Of a stretch of 64,000 nucleotides of DNA, positions 25,501 to 35,054 are shown in pieces. Position numbers and translations under genes: made by a program. The notes beneath the pieces are model-generated. The model saw only the letters and a list, made by a program, of their open reading frames with translations, did no database searches and was not told where the DNA came from. Every line of letters begins with the position of its first letter. Position 1 is the first letter of the stretch. This stretch comes from Trochalopteron elliotii (taxonomy: Eukaryota > Chordata > Aves > Passeriformes > Leiothrichidae). The stretch lies in assembly GCA_024734555.1 (NCBI GenBank), contig JANPWX010000359.1:366805-430804 (forward strand). Direction: 5' to 3'.

Positions 25501-28500
25501 AACAGACAACAGCAACTTTACTGTCACCTGTAAAAATAAGCAGAAATACAACAAAAAAAACCTTGCTCATTCTAATTTCTATCAGTATGAAAAGATGATT
25601 CAAGAGATATATGGGGGTGAAAAATGATGCAATAACCTGACTAGTTTGACAGGCGGATATTTTTTGATTTTTATTTTTTTTCCAGGGGAAGGTGTCTTAG
25701 TTTCTGGGCACTTAATTCTGGAATCCTATTGTGCCCAAAATCATGCAACTACCTCTTCCACCTCAACAATAGGAACTCTGGGGAGACAGGCCTCCCCTTC
25801 TAAACAGAAGACGCCTGTCCTTTCTGAACTGCAAAGAGATTCATAATGGACTAGAGTGCAGTTACAGACCTAAAGCAGAAGAACATTGTCAGGCTGAAAA
25901 AGGCTACAAAGCCTTGTTGAACAGGCAGATGAACACAGGAATGAATTTTAGCTACAGAGAGGCTCTACTGTGTTTATTTACAGAAAAGGCTGGGACCATT
26001 CAGTGCAGATAACGCCTGAAGCGATTCAGTGCAGTAACTTCTGCTTGTAACTTGAGCTCTACAACACCCATGTTAATTTCTTTCTTTCCTCCATCCCCTC
26101 CAAAAGCCAACAGGCTTTGTAAGATTATTTCTATTTGAACATGCTTCTGCCTGACATGGCAGACATTTTTACTGCCTGCAGACCTGAAGTGTGCACTGAA
26201 AATCCACCATATGCCTCTGGGTCTTCCAAGACCGCTGGTGTACAAACTCACATCAGTGAGTATTACATTAATAGAGGAACACTGCAGGTTGCAGTTTTGA
26301 AGAAGTACACACAGGAAATCAGCAATGTACATGGCTCAAATATCAATGCCACTCAAGAGGTCTCCATAGAAATTGTTACCTCAGAGCAAGCATTCCACAC
26401 TGATGTAGCATAATAAATGTAATCCATAGTAAAAAGAAAAAGGTATTCCCAGATGAAGTCTGTTGCTCAGTACAGCAGTCACTATATTTTTTGTCATCAT
26501 ACCATCAAGTAACAGCAAGCTTTTACAACCTTTTGGTGAGAATCAAGGATCGCCTGCTGGGGTTTCACTACTCTCCACTTTATTCAAACATGTTCTCTTC
26601 CCACTAGTGGAGCTGGATGGCCAGTAAACACATCTGCACATCACAGAACACTACATTTGTGCCTGGCACATCCATCTGATTTTGTCTTTCTGATCTACTT
26701 CCCTATCTAAGAGCTTCAGAAGCAAATGAGAGACTTGTTCATTCTCCAGAGATACAGGAATTTTCTGAGGCAAAGACTTCAAAGAGGCAAGTATTTCAAT
26801 ACATGTTATTTTCACAGTTACTGTATTCAGTGTGGAGAGAAAGAGGGAAAATAAAAGCTTTGTCAGTGGTTTGTGACCTGCTCAAGTCTCAGAACGAAGT
26901 AACTGATTTGGTTATAAGCACCGAAATTTAAAATTTCTCTGACACCAAACCCCCAAGATCAGAAGGGCTGTAACAGTTCATCCCTTCACCCCTTCATCTC
27001 CTACATTAGCTACAGGAAATCTATATGACAAGGGAACAGCTGCAGCACAATCCAGGAGGCTTAAAAAATACCTGCACTCCAGTTAGCATCCAAATGCACA
27101 AATACTGCTAGAGAAATGTATTTCAACTACTGAGACATAAGTAAAAAACTAATACTGTCTTCCACAATACTGTTACTCCTATGCCCTAGGTAACCCAAAA
27201 TGTTATTGTATTTTATCTATCTGTGCCTGAAATCATTAGTCTCTTAATACCCTGGAGCCAGAAAACCGAACCATGGGGCAGACTAGGGCAAGTGCCCCAG
27301 CCTTTCAAAGGCTGAAGCAAACAGAGAGCACTCTCCTTCCCTCACGGTCTTTGCTCAAGGCAGAGACTCTGCTTTCAGGTTTTTTTCCCCTCTCTTTTGT
27401 GTCTCTCTTGCATCTTGGACTGGCTCAGTGCAAATTCTGCAACTGCCTGTCTGCAGCCACCATGGAGGAGCCCTGCAGAAGTGAAGGCAGAGCTGCCCCA
27501 GCCCAACTGCCAGGCCTTGCCTGGCTGTCTGCTGCTGAGGAAAGCAAATCCTTCTGAGAGTTCTAGCCCTTGACCAAGTACCAGCTGCTGGAGAGTGCCA
27601 GCTGCATTCATCAATGAAGAGATAAGAAGGGGGAGAGGTGTCACCATTTTCCCCTTGTCTTTGGAACCACACATTCAGTCAGCTGCTAAGGTTACCATTC
27701 TGGGGGGAGATGTCACTCCACCATTTTAAGTTTCTCTTTGCTCCCTGGGAGTCCAGGAGATTTCAGCAACTTTGTAACTAGTCACTATTACTGTTACACT
27801 ATTCCTTCGTTATTAGTAAACTGTTATCTTTTCACTTACGTCTATCCATATTTGTTTCTCCTTATTGGTGGAAAGGGATTGGTAATCTAAAGGAGAGATT
27901 ACTCATTTTAGTGTGCCACTTGGATTATCTTTAACCAAAACATCCCAATAACTAAATGTCTACGCTTCTGCCATAAGCACAAGGGTTCTATGACAGTCAT
28001 CCACTATAAAAAGCAAGCAGCCAAACACACTCGAGGCTTTCAAGCACATAAATAAATGAGAGCTATCAGAAACAAAATTACATGAAAAGTTTAACAACAC
28101 CAGACTAAAAACTAATTAGCTGAAAACTAGTTTTGCTTCTTACTTAAGCAAATACATAAAGATTATCACCAGTAAATATTTTAGAAAGCTTACTTTTTGG
28201 GCAGCCCTAGACTTTCTGTGTCCTAACTTACTCTACAGGGTATGTAACTTGGCTTCTGCAAACTTGTCTCTAGCCTTCACACATCAACTTCTTCAAGTAA
28301 TTTGATCAAAGAGCTTACCTCAACTATCTTTTGAACATCCACATTGTCCAGGAAAGACACAAATCCATACCTAAAGAGGAAGAACAGACTATTCAGTGAC
28401 CGGTTTCATTTGATTGTTAGCAGAATTCTTTTGAACAAGACCAACTAACAACTTGCCAGGTACAATATATTGCACATCAAAATTACCAACTAGGACATTA

Positions 28501-31500
28501 GTTTATGATTCAGCCTAAAAATCTATTTACTGCTAACTAGCAGTATCTATTGTGGGGCCAGATGAAAGAAACTAAATGTCAGATTTTAGAATAACATGAT
28601 ATAGAAATAAGGGCTATTTTACCATTTTAACTACTCAAAATGAGTACTGCTGTTGGTATTTGCAACTCAAAAAGTTAAAAAAAATTAAGTAATATCTAAC
28701 CTATCTTTAAATTTTGTATTTACTACAGAGGTCTGGATGAATGCAGGCATTACAGGAACAGTAACACCAGTGAGGGAAGCAATTCTTGAAGAGGTTTTTC
28801 AATTTATTTCACTGCCTCACTAGTTTATCTGGTCTATTCAATTAAGATCATTTCAGAGCATTATAGTAACAATTGTGTGCCATTAATGGAATAAGTCAAA
28901 CCATTATCAATACTCATAACATACACAAGCTAACTGCACAGCACGGTTCACTTTTTAGGATATGAGAAAAAGAATTCTCTTTCCAGCTCTTCCATTGCTA
29001 CATATGCTGAAGAAAAAGATGTGACATTCTAGGATCTAAGCACAGAATCTAAGAACAACTGGGCTGGAAGGAGCCTCAAGATGATTTGCTCTTCCTTCTC
29101 ATTACAAGGGATAACCTCAAAACTGGGATGGCTTCCCCAGAATTCAAGAGTGAGGTCTTTCATCTTATTTAAGAGTATCACCACCGTAATCCAGAACTTT
29201 TCTATACATTCAAAGGGAATTTCCCTTGTTTCAACAGTCTTCACGTACTTAGTTTAACTCTTCACCCAAACAAGTTTGGGCTGTTTTACTTAGAACTCTC
29301 CCAAGTGTCAGGAGAGGGCAGACCCACTGCCCTGAATAAACCATCTTAATTCTCTTAATCATCCTGAATTGTCCTCAGATTTTTAACTCCTCTGTCCAGC
29401 AGAAGAGTCCTACAAAGAATTGGCTGTGTAAGCATCACACAAGTTAAGCTTTGTTTTCAGTGGTTAAGTGGCAGTGAGCTTTTTTTTCCCTGAACAGAGA
29501 GACTGAAGTCATAAAATTCATGCTATTCTTTGTAAGATTATACAGATTTAGTTGGGGGCAGTATAGATTTACTGGTTTCACAGTGTTAACTCACTGCAAC
29601 AGAAAGCTGCAGCCAGTATTAAGGCTTAAACATGTCAAGTGTGTTGCTAAGTATTTGTTCCTATCACCTATTACAGAATGCTGTCCACAGAAGCAGCAAC
29701 TTAAAACAGCTACTCATATTCTACCCACCCCTTCGAAACGCCAGTTCTGTCCGTGATGACCTTCACCTCCTTCACAGTACCATATTGCTCAAAGACACTC
29801 CGAATTTCTGCTTCATTCATCTAAAAGAAAACAAGGTTAAACATCTGCAAACACATTCAACTGCTTAGACCTGATTTAAAGCAGACAGTACCATTTTTAA
29901 GCTCATATTCCACTACCATAAGAACTAAAGGTTAGTTTTGGAAGACAACTTCCAGAATTCTCCCATGACACTTCAATACCTTCAAGACTGGTAAATGCAC
30001 ATACACAAAAGAAAAAAAGAAAAAAAAAAAAAAGCAGCCCACCAGCACAAACAAGCAAAAAAATCCACACCAAAACAGGAGCAAAATCCCATTTTCCACT
30101 GATGTACACTATACCCATTTTAAACAATTACAAGTGTATATATACCCTTATGTCAATTCCACCAACGAAGACTGTGTTTGGCATGATCTTTCCTTCTGGT
30201 AAAACATAGCCCTGACTGACTGTTGCTGAATAGGTGCTGCCCTCCGTGGCACTTGAACACTGGGTCTCCACGTGTGTGGCCTAAAAAATTCAAACAGAAA
30301 TATTCATTTTAGTCAACTTGATTACACTTTAAGACACCAGAATGCCTGCACCTTCCTATAGATATAGCAGGGGACAAGGAACTTCAACAACACAAATGGA
30401 CCTTTCATTGGGGGAAAAAACTGAATCAATTATGCCAAGAAGTTTTAAAAAATTTAAATCCAGACCTAGTCTGGACTACTTTAAGTAGCCCTGCCAGACT
30501 GTATCAAGCTTTGTGACCAATGTTGCTGCTACCAGGATTTGCCCTCATCTCTCTTGCTGCACCTCCTCTTGTACAAGAAATTCTAACACTTGTCAGTTCA
30601 AATTATACTGGCTGTACAAAAACTGGCAGGAAGATTAACATGAATGCGCAGTTTTTCACCCACCTGGTATTCTGCTTTTGTTATCTGTTGGTTTTGTATT
30701 CTGCAAACCCAGCTAAAGGGCATTTGAACTGAAATCTGAGATGGCAACTCCACAGCACCCTCAAGCTGACCTAACTGTTGCTTCTACTTCTTTCTTTCTG
30801 GATGTTTCAGCGAACCAAGCCAGAAGTGGTATTCACTTTGTTGTGAAAGTTCTCTGGCAGCCTAAAACAGGAAACAGCTCTCAGCAGAACCAGCACAAGG
30901 AAGCTGGTAACCACAGATACTGCTGGCACACCTGTCACACATGGCCTTGGCTGCCATGGAAGTGCAGTGCTCATGTCTCGCACTAATGATGCAAAATTTT
31001 CAAAGAATATTAACTTATTTAACTCTCACACATTAAGTACCTGAAAGAAAGAATAAACAGACTGCTTAGGCATTCTGGCAAGCTGGACAACATCAAAACT
31101 GAGATTTACTAGAAATATTTTCTAGAAATACACATATTTCCTAGAACTTGAAAAGAGATGAAAAATACACAGTGGTAAAAGTCTCCTAGAACATAAAAAA
31201 AATCTCCCTCCGAAACCACTTTTCAAATCTTCAGTACTGTGATGGAAAACCTTTCTATTTAAAAAAAAAAAAATACTGTCTTATCAAAACCCAAATAATT
31301 TTACCAACATAGCACTACATAAATGACTGCTTCACATACACTATGTGCAAAGACCTCACACTGCTGCTGAATCAGTATCCAAAGCCTAAACCACCTCAAG
31401 TTTCAAGATTTCAAGTGGGAAATCCTGCCAATGATGAATTGGCTAAACTGGAATTACAGCATCAGCTGAAGTGATTCACCTCTTTAAAATTACTCTAAAA

Positions 31501-33084
31501 GAAGTCTACAATTTGTCTTATCGCATGAAGTAACTTTGAAATCAAATTTCCAAATGTCAAAAATATTAGGGCTTATTCAGTTTTTCAGCTTATCAGAATT
31601 AACAGGTGGGTTTTTTTCTTCTCTCGCCAAGACTAATTTTATCTGTTTGCTCTCTAATATTCCTGTAAGCATGAAGTTTAAATTGATGTGGGGAAACTGG
31701 TATAAGATGCTCCCTACGGTAGCCGGGAGACTAGTTATAGACTTATGCCAAAAGAAAAGGTGAAAAAGGACGATCGTTGGGCCAGGTGGAGGAAATACCA
31801 ACCAACCCATTCAAGTGTGTTACAAACACCTCATTTTTTTATGCTCATCCAGGAGAGGAAAACCGCCACTTTTATTTTTGGCCACACAAGCCCGCGATTT
31901 CTCAGGCTCCTCCCTGGCCTCAGAACGTTCTTTGTTTAAAGTAAGCATTAGTTGGGGTTTTTTGGCTTGTTGGTTTTAATTGAGACATTTAAACCCCGCG
32001 ACCCACGCCCCACTGAGGGGACTCTGAGCGCAGTCTCCATGACAGCGCCGGTGCCTGAGGGAAGAACACGGCTGGCGCCGCAGCCTCCCCGCTGGGCACT
32101 AAGTGGAGCTCTCAGCCCAGCACGGCACGCTAGGCACTTACAAGGCATAATTTCTCCTGTACAAAAAAAAAAACCAAAAAACAAAAACAAAAACCACCCG
32201 CCCCGCCAAAAAAGAACCAAAACCCCCACCACCTTACTCGTATAGTGTTTGAAGGGTCAGTGCTACAGTCGCAAATCACGTTTCTCAAATAGAAAGAACA
32301 AACAGCAAACAGCATGTTGCTGCGAGCCGAGGAGCCCGCAGCTCCCGCTGCCCGCAGGGCGCCCGCAGCACTCCGGGCGACGCCAGGCCTTGGTTCTGGC
32401 GGGTGAGGGACGCCGGGCCGGGGAACCTCGGGCGAGCGAGGCGCCGCTCGTGGTGCCGCCGCCAACGGCCGCCATTTTACGTCCTCACACCTCGGGTGCC
32501 CAACACCAACAGGGCGTGGGCAGGAAGGTTTGGCGCTCAGGGCAATGGAAGCTGTTCCCAAACCCCCGACAAGGGTTCCTGCCAGACCCTACGCGCAGCG
32601 GGTACACCGCCACGGGCAGGCGGAGGGCCGTGCAGGATGGCGCCATGTTAGCGCCGTCATAAAATGGCCGCTCCATGGGTGTGAAGTGTCTTCCGTCGCC
32701 AAGCCTTCCCCAGACCGCAACGCCGACGGCTACGACTCACACGTTCCCCTGCACAAGCCCCCGGTTTTTCAATTCACTCCCTCATTGACCTTAACTCACC
32801 TCGTAAGGTTTTAAAACCTTCAAGACAGTAAAAATGCTAGTAACCCTCGGGGGTTGAGCCCCCTCACTGCCTTCCAAGGCGACACAACTCCGGCTGGGGG
32901 CATTCCCGTTTCTCACCGCAAGAAGCCAAAGAAGTTACTACTCCACTCCGCTGCCCGCTGGGGGTCCCACCAAGACACTACATCACCCACCAGAAGCCCG
33001 CGCGGCGGTTCGGCGTTCAAACGCCCGCTATCACCCCACCTCCCACCGGCCCAGCATGGCTCCTCTTCTGCGTTCACTCACCAT
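19515..33084 (-). CDS. DAZL: DAZL, deleted in azoospermia-like RNA-binding protein (spliced)
   Basis: Germ-cell cytoplasmic RNA-binding protein. In vertebrates the family binds 3' UTRs of germline mRNAs, promotes their translation, and is needed for germ-cell development. Exons 2-11 were joined by eye with GT/AG junctions and consistent phases, giving 290 residues plus 1 or 2 from exon 1; the family is usually near 290. One RRM is visible, counted from exon 2: RNP2 VFVGGI at residues 37-42 and RNP1 KGYGFVSF at 75-82, with TDRTGVSK just before it. SQINFHGKKLKLGPAIRKQ closes the RRM. A Tyr/Pro/Gln-rich region follows (GYQPAYNYQ, QPQW), corresponding to the single DAZ motif, then KSVDRGMQTVLSCLSNPENQ in the conserved C-terminal part. 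No frameshift or internal stop was found. The start given assumes the CpG-island first exon; the alternative first exon would extend the gene to 33,864. Identity is very secure; only exon 1 is uncertain. Confidence 0.95.
20279..20377 (-). CDS. DAZL: DAZL exon 10
   Basis: 99 bp, 33 codons, phase 0 at both ends. It encodes KSVDRGMQTVLSCLSNPENQ and then LTNDFVSLDNNVK. The first part is strongly conserved in vertebrate DAZL. The second is unusual: the family normally has an acidic-aromatic D-D-Y-F block where DNNV stands here. Acceptor TTTCAG, donor AAG|GTATGT. Confidence 0.96.
21109..21210 (-). CDS. DAZL: DAZL exon 9
   Basis: 102 bp, 34 codons, phase 0 at both ends. It begins MYTSVNYH and includes DPGFIQMECSV, the acidic variable region that also differs between mammals and chicken. 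Acceptor TTCTACAG, donor AAG|GTAAGT. Confidence 0.95.
22233..22289 (-). CDS. DAZL: DAZL exon 8
   Basis: 57 bp, 19 codons, phase 0 at both ends. It encodes AQPQWLAGEQRNYVIPPTP, matching the conserved PPQW-GEQRSYV-PP block after the DAZ motif. Acceptor TTTAAG, donor CCG|GTAAGC. Confidence 0.96.
23035..23115 (-). CDS. DAZL: DAZL exon 7
   Basis: 81 bp, 27 codons, phase 0 at both ends, so it could be skipped without a frameshift. It encodes PYPYSSSPAVLLKQQ and VPIGYQPAYNYQ, the main part of the single DAZ motif, which in this family contacts partner proteins such as other DAZ-type factors. Acceptor TTTGCAG, donor CAG|GTATGT. Confidence 0.96.
24426..24559 (-). CDS. DAZL: DAZL exon 6
   Basis: 134 bp, completing a split His codon and ending in phase 0. 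It encodes a Pro/Gln-rich linker including PPPSQFPSVW and METYVQPQPVMSP. The position usually Cys after NL in the family is His here. The acceptor is AACAAG with a short upstream pyrimidine run, the weakest acceptor of the gene; the donor is CAG|GTAAGA. Confidence 0.95.
24885..24951 (-). CDS. DAZL: DAZL exon 5
   Basis: 67 bp, phase 0 to phase 1. It encodes SQINFHGKKLKLGPAIRKQ followed by QNL, the last RRM strand and basic linker. Acceptor TTTTTCAG, donor CTAC|GTAAGT. The additional Gln after RKQ also occurs, as I recall, in chicken DAZL. Confidence 0.97.
27239..27942 (+). mobile_element. LTR family B, copy 1 (in DAZL intron 4, antisense)
   Basis: A 0.7-kb block starting CTCTTAATACCCTGGAGCCA and ending ATCTTTAACCAAAACA. 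Its 3' 200 bp match the copies at 50.3-51.2 kb and 42.9-43.9 kb: CTCCCTGGGAGTCC, TTCAGCAAC, TAGTAAACTG, TCTCCTTATTGGTGGAAAGG. It contains open frames of 94-105 aa that are LTR noise. It is antisense to DAZL. Boundaries were set by comparing the copies. Confidence 0.7.
28319..28370 (-). CDS. DAZL: DAZL exon 4
   Basis: 52 bp. The first base completes the Gly codon split with exon 3 and the exon ends in phase 0. It encodes YGFVSFLDNVDVQKIVE, completing RNP1 with its aromatic RNA-contact residues and starting RRM helix 2. Acceptor CTTTAG, donor GAG|GTAAGC. Confidence 0.97.
29025..29420 (-). mobile_element. Diverged CR1-like fragment (DAZL intron 3)
   Basis: CACAGAATCTAAGAACAACT, then GGGCTGGAAGGAGCCTCAAG, resembles a reversed CR1 tail, followed by weakly CR1-like sequence. 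It lies in intron 3 between exons 3 and 4. The right end is uncertain. Confidence 0.45.
29729..29820 (-). CDS. DAZL: DAZL exon 3
   Basis: 92 bp, starting in phase 0 and ending with two bases of a split Gly codon. The acceptor is TTTTAG; the donor GTGGGTAG is slightly weak. It encodes MNEAEIRSVFEQYG, VKEVKVITDRTGVSK and the first part of RNP1, that is RRM helix 1 and strands 2-3. The chicken/mammal KEVKIITDR is KEVKVITDR here, a conservative change. Confidence 0.97.
30146..30280 (-). CDS. DAZL: DAZL exon 2
   Basis: 135 bp, 45 codons, phase 0 at both ends. The acceptor TTTTTTAG lies directly before GCC, and the donor AGG|GTATAT closes the exon. It encodes the variable N-terminal leader and then QGYVLPEGKIMPNTVFVGG, the family hallmark containing RNP2, ending in IDIR. 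A Met within KIMPNT is the only internal Met before the RRM core. Confidence 0.97.
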
Positions 33085-33225
33085 CACTCACTGGAGCTGA
33101 AGCTGCGCTAACACACTTAAAAAATAAGGGGTTTAAAACAAAACCACGGTAAACTTTTTTGGGAAAAAAAAGTGCGGAAAGTCGATGTTCTTTCACTCTG
33201 AAGTTCTCGACGTCGATAGAATGCA
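33082..33225 (-). CDS. DAZL: DAZL candidate exon 1a (5' UTR plus initiator ATG)
   Basis: Predicted first exon inside the CpG island. The ATG at 33,082-33,084 is the last exon codon and is followed at once by GTGAGTG, a near-ideal donor. It keeps phase 0 into exon 2, and the joined context GTGATGG is a good Kozak match. The 5' limit (about 33,220-33,228) is inferred from a TATA-like TATTTAAG about 25 bp upstream. It would give a protein starting M-ATHVETQ, lacking the second-position Ser that I recall in other tetrapod DAZL proteins (memory, not checked). Exon 1b is the competing choice. Confidence 0.45.
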
Positions 33226-33246
33226 GCACTGGGTATTCCCGTTCTC

Positions 33247-33264
33247 CTTAAATAGCCCCATTGG
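33247..33264 (-). promoter_or_regulatory. CCAAT and TATA-like pair upstream of exon 1a
   Basis: On the minus strand CCAAT (33,260-33,264) is followed by TATTTAAG (33,247-33,254). A start site 25-30 bp downstream would fall near 33,220-33,228, leaving a leader of about 140 bp before the ATG at 33,084. The two motifs are closer together than is typical, so this is a prediction only. Confidence 0.4.
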
Positions 33265-33383
33265 GGGATGGTACAGAAGAGGCCACACCTTCTGCTCACG
33301 CTCACCGTCCCCCGGCTTGCTTCGCCCGGCCTTGTCACTTGATGTCTGAGTTTTAGAAGACAAAGGATCGAGAATATCGTGGC

Positions 33384-33410
33384 TTTTTTTTTTTTTTTTT
33401 TTTTTTTTTT
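33384..33410. repeat. 27-base poly(T) tract
   Basis: An uninterrupted T run on the plus strand (A run on the DAZL strand), about 120 bp upstream of the CCAAT/TATA-like pair. Such tracts tend to exclude nucleosomes and vary in length between individuals. Confidence 0.9.
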
Positions 33411-33858
33411 GGCGGGGAGGTTAGGCTAGAATTAGGTTGAGACTATAATTTGTGACCTTGTTGTGCAGGAAGTTGCTGTTGAGTGCGTGTGATAGCAGGT
33501 CCTGCCATTTTAACAAGAGGTTGTGGAAGTTTTGAGAATGGTGTGTTGTTGAAGAGGCTTTCACTCACTTTGAAGAAAAAGCTGTACCTCTCTTATCAAT
33601 ATTGTCACGAACCAATGCTATATAGCTGTGCTAGAGTAATCTGTCTCCATCCTGCACCATCTGTGCTGAATACCAACTTTCTCTCCGATCACCAGTGGCC
33701 TAAGGCCTTTCTACAAGGAAACCTCTCTGGAAGCCCGTCTAGTTCTACAGTAATAAGATGGAATTTGGAAATTAGTTTTAAATAGCTGTTTGCCACTGGT
33801 ATGAAATGTTTAGAACAGATAGTAATTTTAGAAAGTTCCACAGAGAGGGGAATCTTAC

Positions 33859-33900
33859 GGACATCTCACCAAAATTAACCCAACCTCTGACTGGGCTAGG
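33859..33900 (-). CDS. DAZL: DAZL candidate exon 1b (ATG-TCC)
   Basis: Alternative first coding exon. ATG TCC at 33,859-33,864 is followed directly by GTAAGATT, a plausible donor, in phase 0 with exon 2. The protein would start MS-ATHVETQ, matching the Met-Ser start I recall for mammalian and chicken DAZL. Against it, the site lies about 0.5 kb upstream of the CpG island in AT-rich DNA without a clear promoter. The 5' limit is arbitrary. Both exons could be used as alternative first exons. Confidence 0.35.
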
Positions 33901-34427
33901 TTACTAAAATGTTTGATTTTTTAAATTATTATTATTTCTTTTTAATAGCAAAGACATACAAGTGATCCTTGATAAGGATGAAAAATGAAAGTAGAATGCA
34001 AAACTGATGAAGTGGAGTGTATTTAACATGTAAGGTGGTTTTTCCTTTTAAATTTTATGTCTTCTTATGACCAGATTTTTTTTTAATCCGTTTACCAAGT
34101 GTTCACCTTTTCCACATGTTATATTAATAGTCCACAGTAGACTGCTGAATTGGATTTACATGGGACCCAGAGCTGGTTTAGGTAATAGCAGTAACAAAGC
34201 CCCAGTCGCAATATATGTATTTATGTTACCTATAAAAAAGATTTTGTTAAATCTGTTGGGGTTGCAGTATTATCTAAAGGTAAGCATATGTCTGGGCTTT
34301 CATGCAGCAAAGCCCACTTACTTAAACGAAAGGCATGCTCTACAATACTTTATGAGATCTACTATATGTCTGTTTGAAATGGCTGAGACTTTGAAAATGA
34401 GCCCCAACAATGAGGGGAAAATAATAC

Positions 34428-35049
34428 TGTCCTAGAGTGACTTTATGATGCTTGTACCCCCAATGGTCTGCTCTGTTTCCGCTGGATATTAAGTTCTGCA
34501 CCTTTAAGACTGGTTCCGAGAGCGAAGGGAGAGAGAAGGAGCGCGCAGTTTGTTTGCAGAAACTGCACTTGCTCCCCGGCATTCCTTCTCACGGATTGTG
34601 CTGTCTGCAGCACGGACAGCGAGAGAGAGCGCTCTTTTGCTTTTAGTTTGTGGCTTTTCTTTTTCCTGGAACTGATCAGCCCTGCTCTGGACTGAAAACC
34701 CAGAAAAACACCGGGAGCTCACTCTCTCCTGTGGCCCACCCGGGCCCGGGACTTGGCATTTTCCAGCGCAGGAGGGATTGATGAGAGACTGAGTGTGCTG
34801 AGCTGCACCCCACAACAAGGACTTTCTGAATCTGACACCTCTTCACAACAGGGAGAGGTTTTATTGTTTAATATTATTCTCTTTTTTTTTTTATGCTTGT
34901 GAATACTTTGCCTGTTAATTAAACAGGTTTTTTCCGCTTTCCTCCAAGGAAATCTTTCCCCAAAACAGTTAGGAAAAGGGCCACTTGAATCTGCTTTCTA
35001 GAGGGACCACTTTGGAAGATTGCTCCCAAATTTGCCCTAAACCGGGACA
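34428..35049 (+). mobile_element. Solo LTR family A, copy 1, with 5-bp target duplication
   Basis: 622 bp from TGTCCTAGAGTGAC to CCCTAAACCGGGACA, with TGTCC/GGACA inverted termini. AATAC is present directly before (34,423-34,427) and after (35,050-35,054), so the boundaries are exact. A 5-bp duplication fits ERVL-type or a related integrase. No internal retroviral sequence remains. It lies about 0.6-1.3 kb upstream of the candidate DAZL start sites. Confidence 0.92.
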
Positions 35050-35054
35050 AATAC

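Larger units (their letters stand above)
31980..33340. promoter_or_regulatory. CpG island, probable DAZL promoter region
   Basis: An abrupt GC- and CpG-rich block in an otherwise AT-rich window. It contains YY1-type sites (GCCGCCATTTT at 32,468-32,478; a palindromic ATGGCGCCAT at 32,637-32,646; AAAATGGCCGC at 32,661-32,671) and an E2F-type TTTGGCGC at 32,529-32,536. The island overlaps candidate exon 1a and extends into intron 1. Methylated or E2F6-repressed CpG-island promoters are established for mammalian germline genes including Dazl; applying that here is inference. Confidence 0.75.

Noticed and set aside
32130..32662. Overlapping 137-143-aa frames on both strands of the CpG island
   Set aside because: Open only because GC-rich DNA has few stops; Pro/Ala/Arg-rich, no homology and no splice context.
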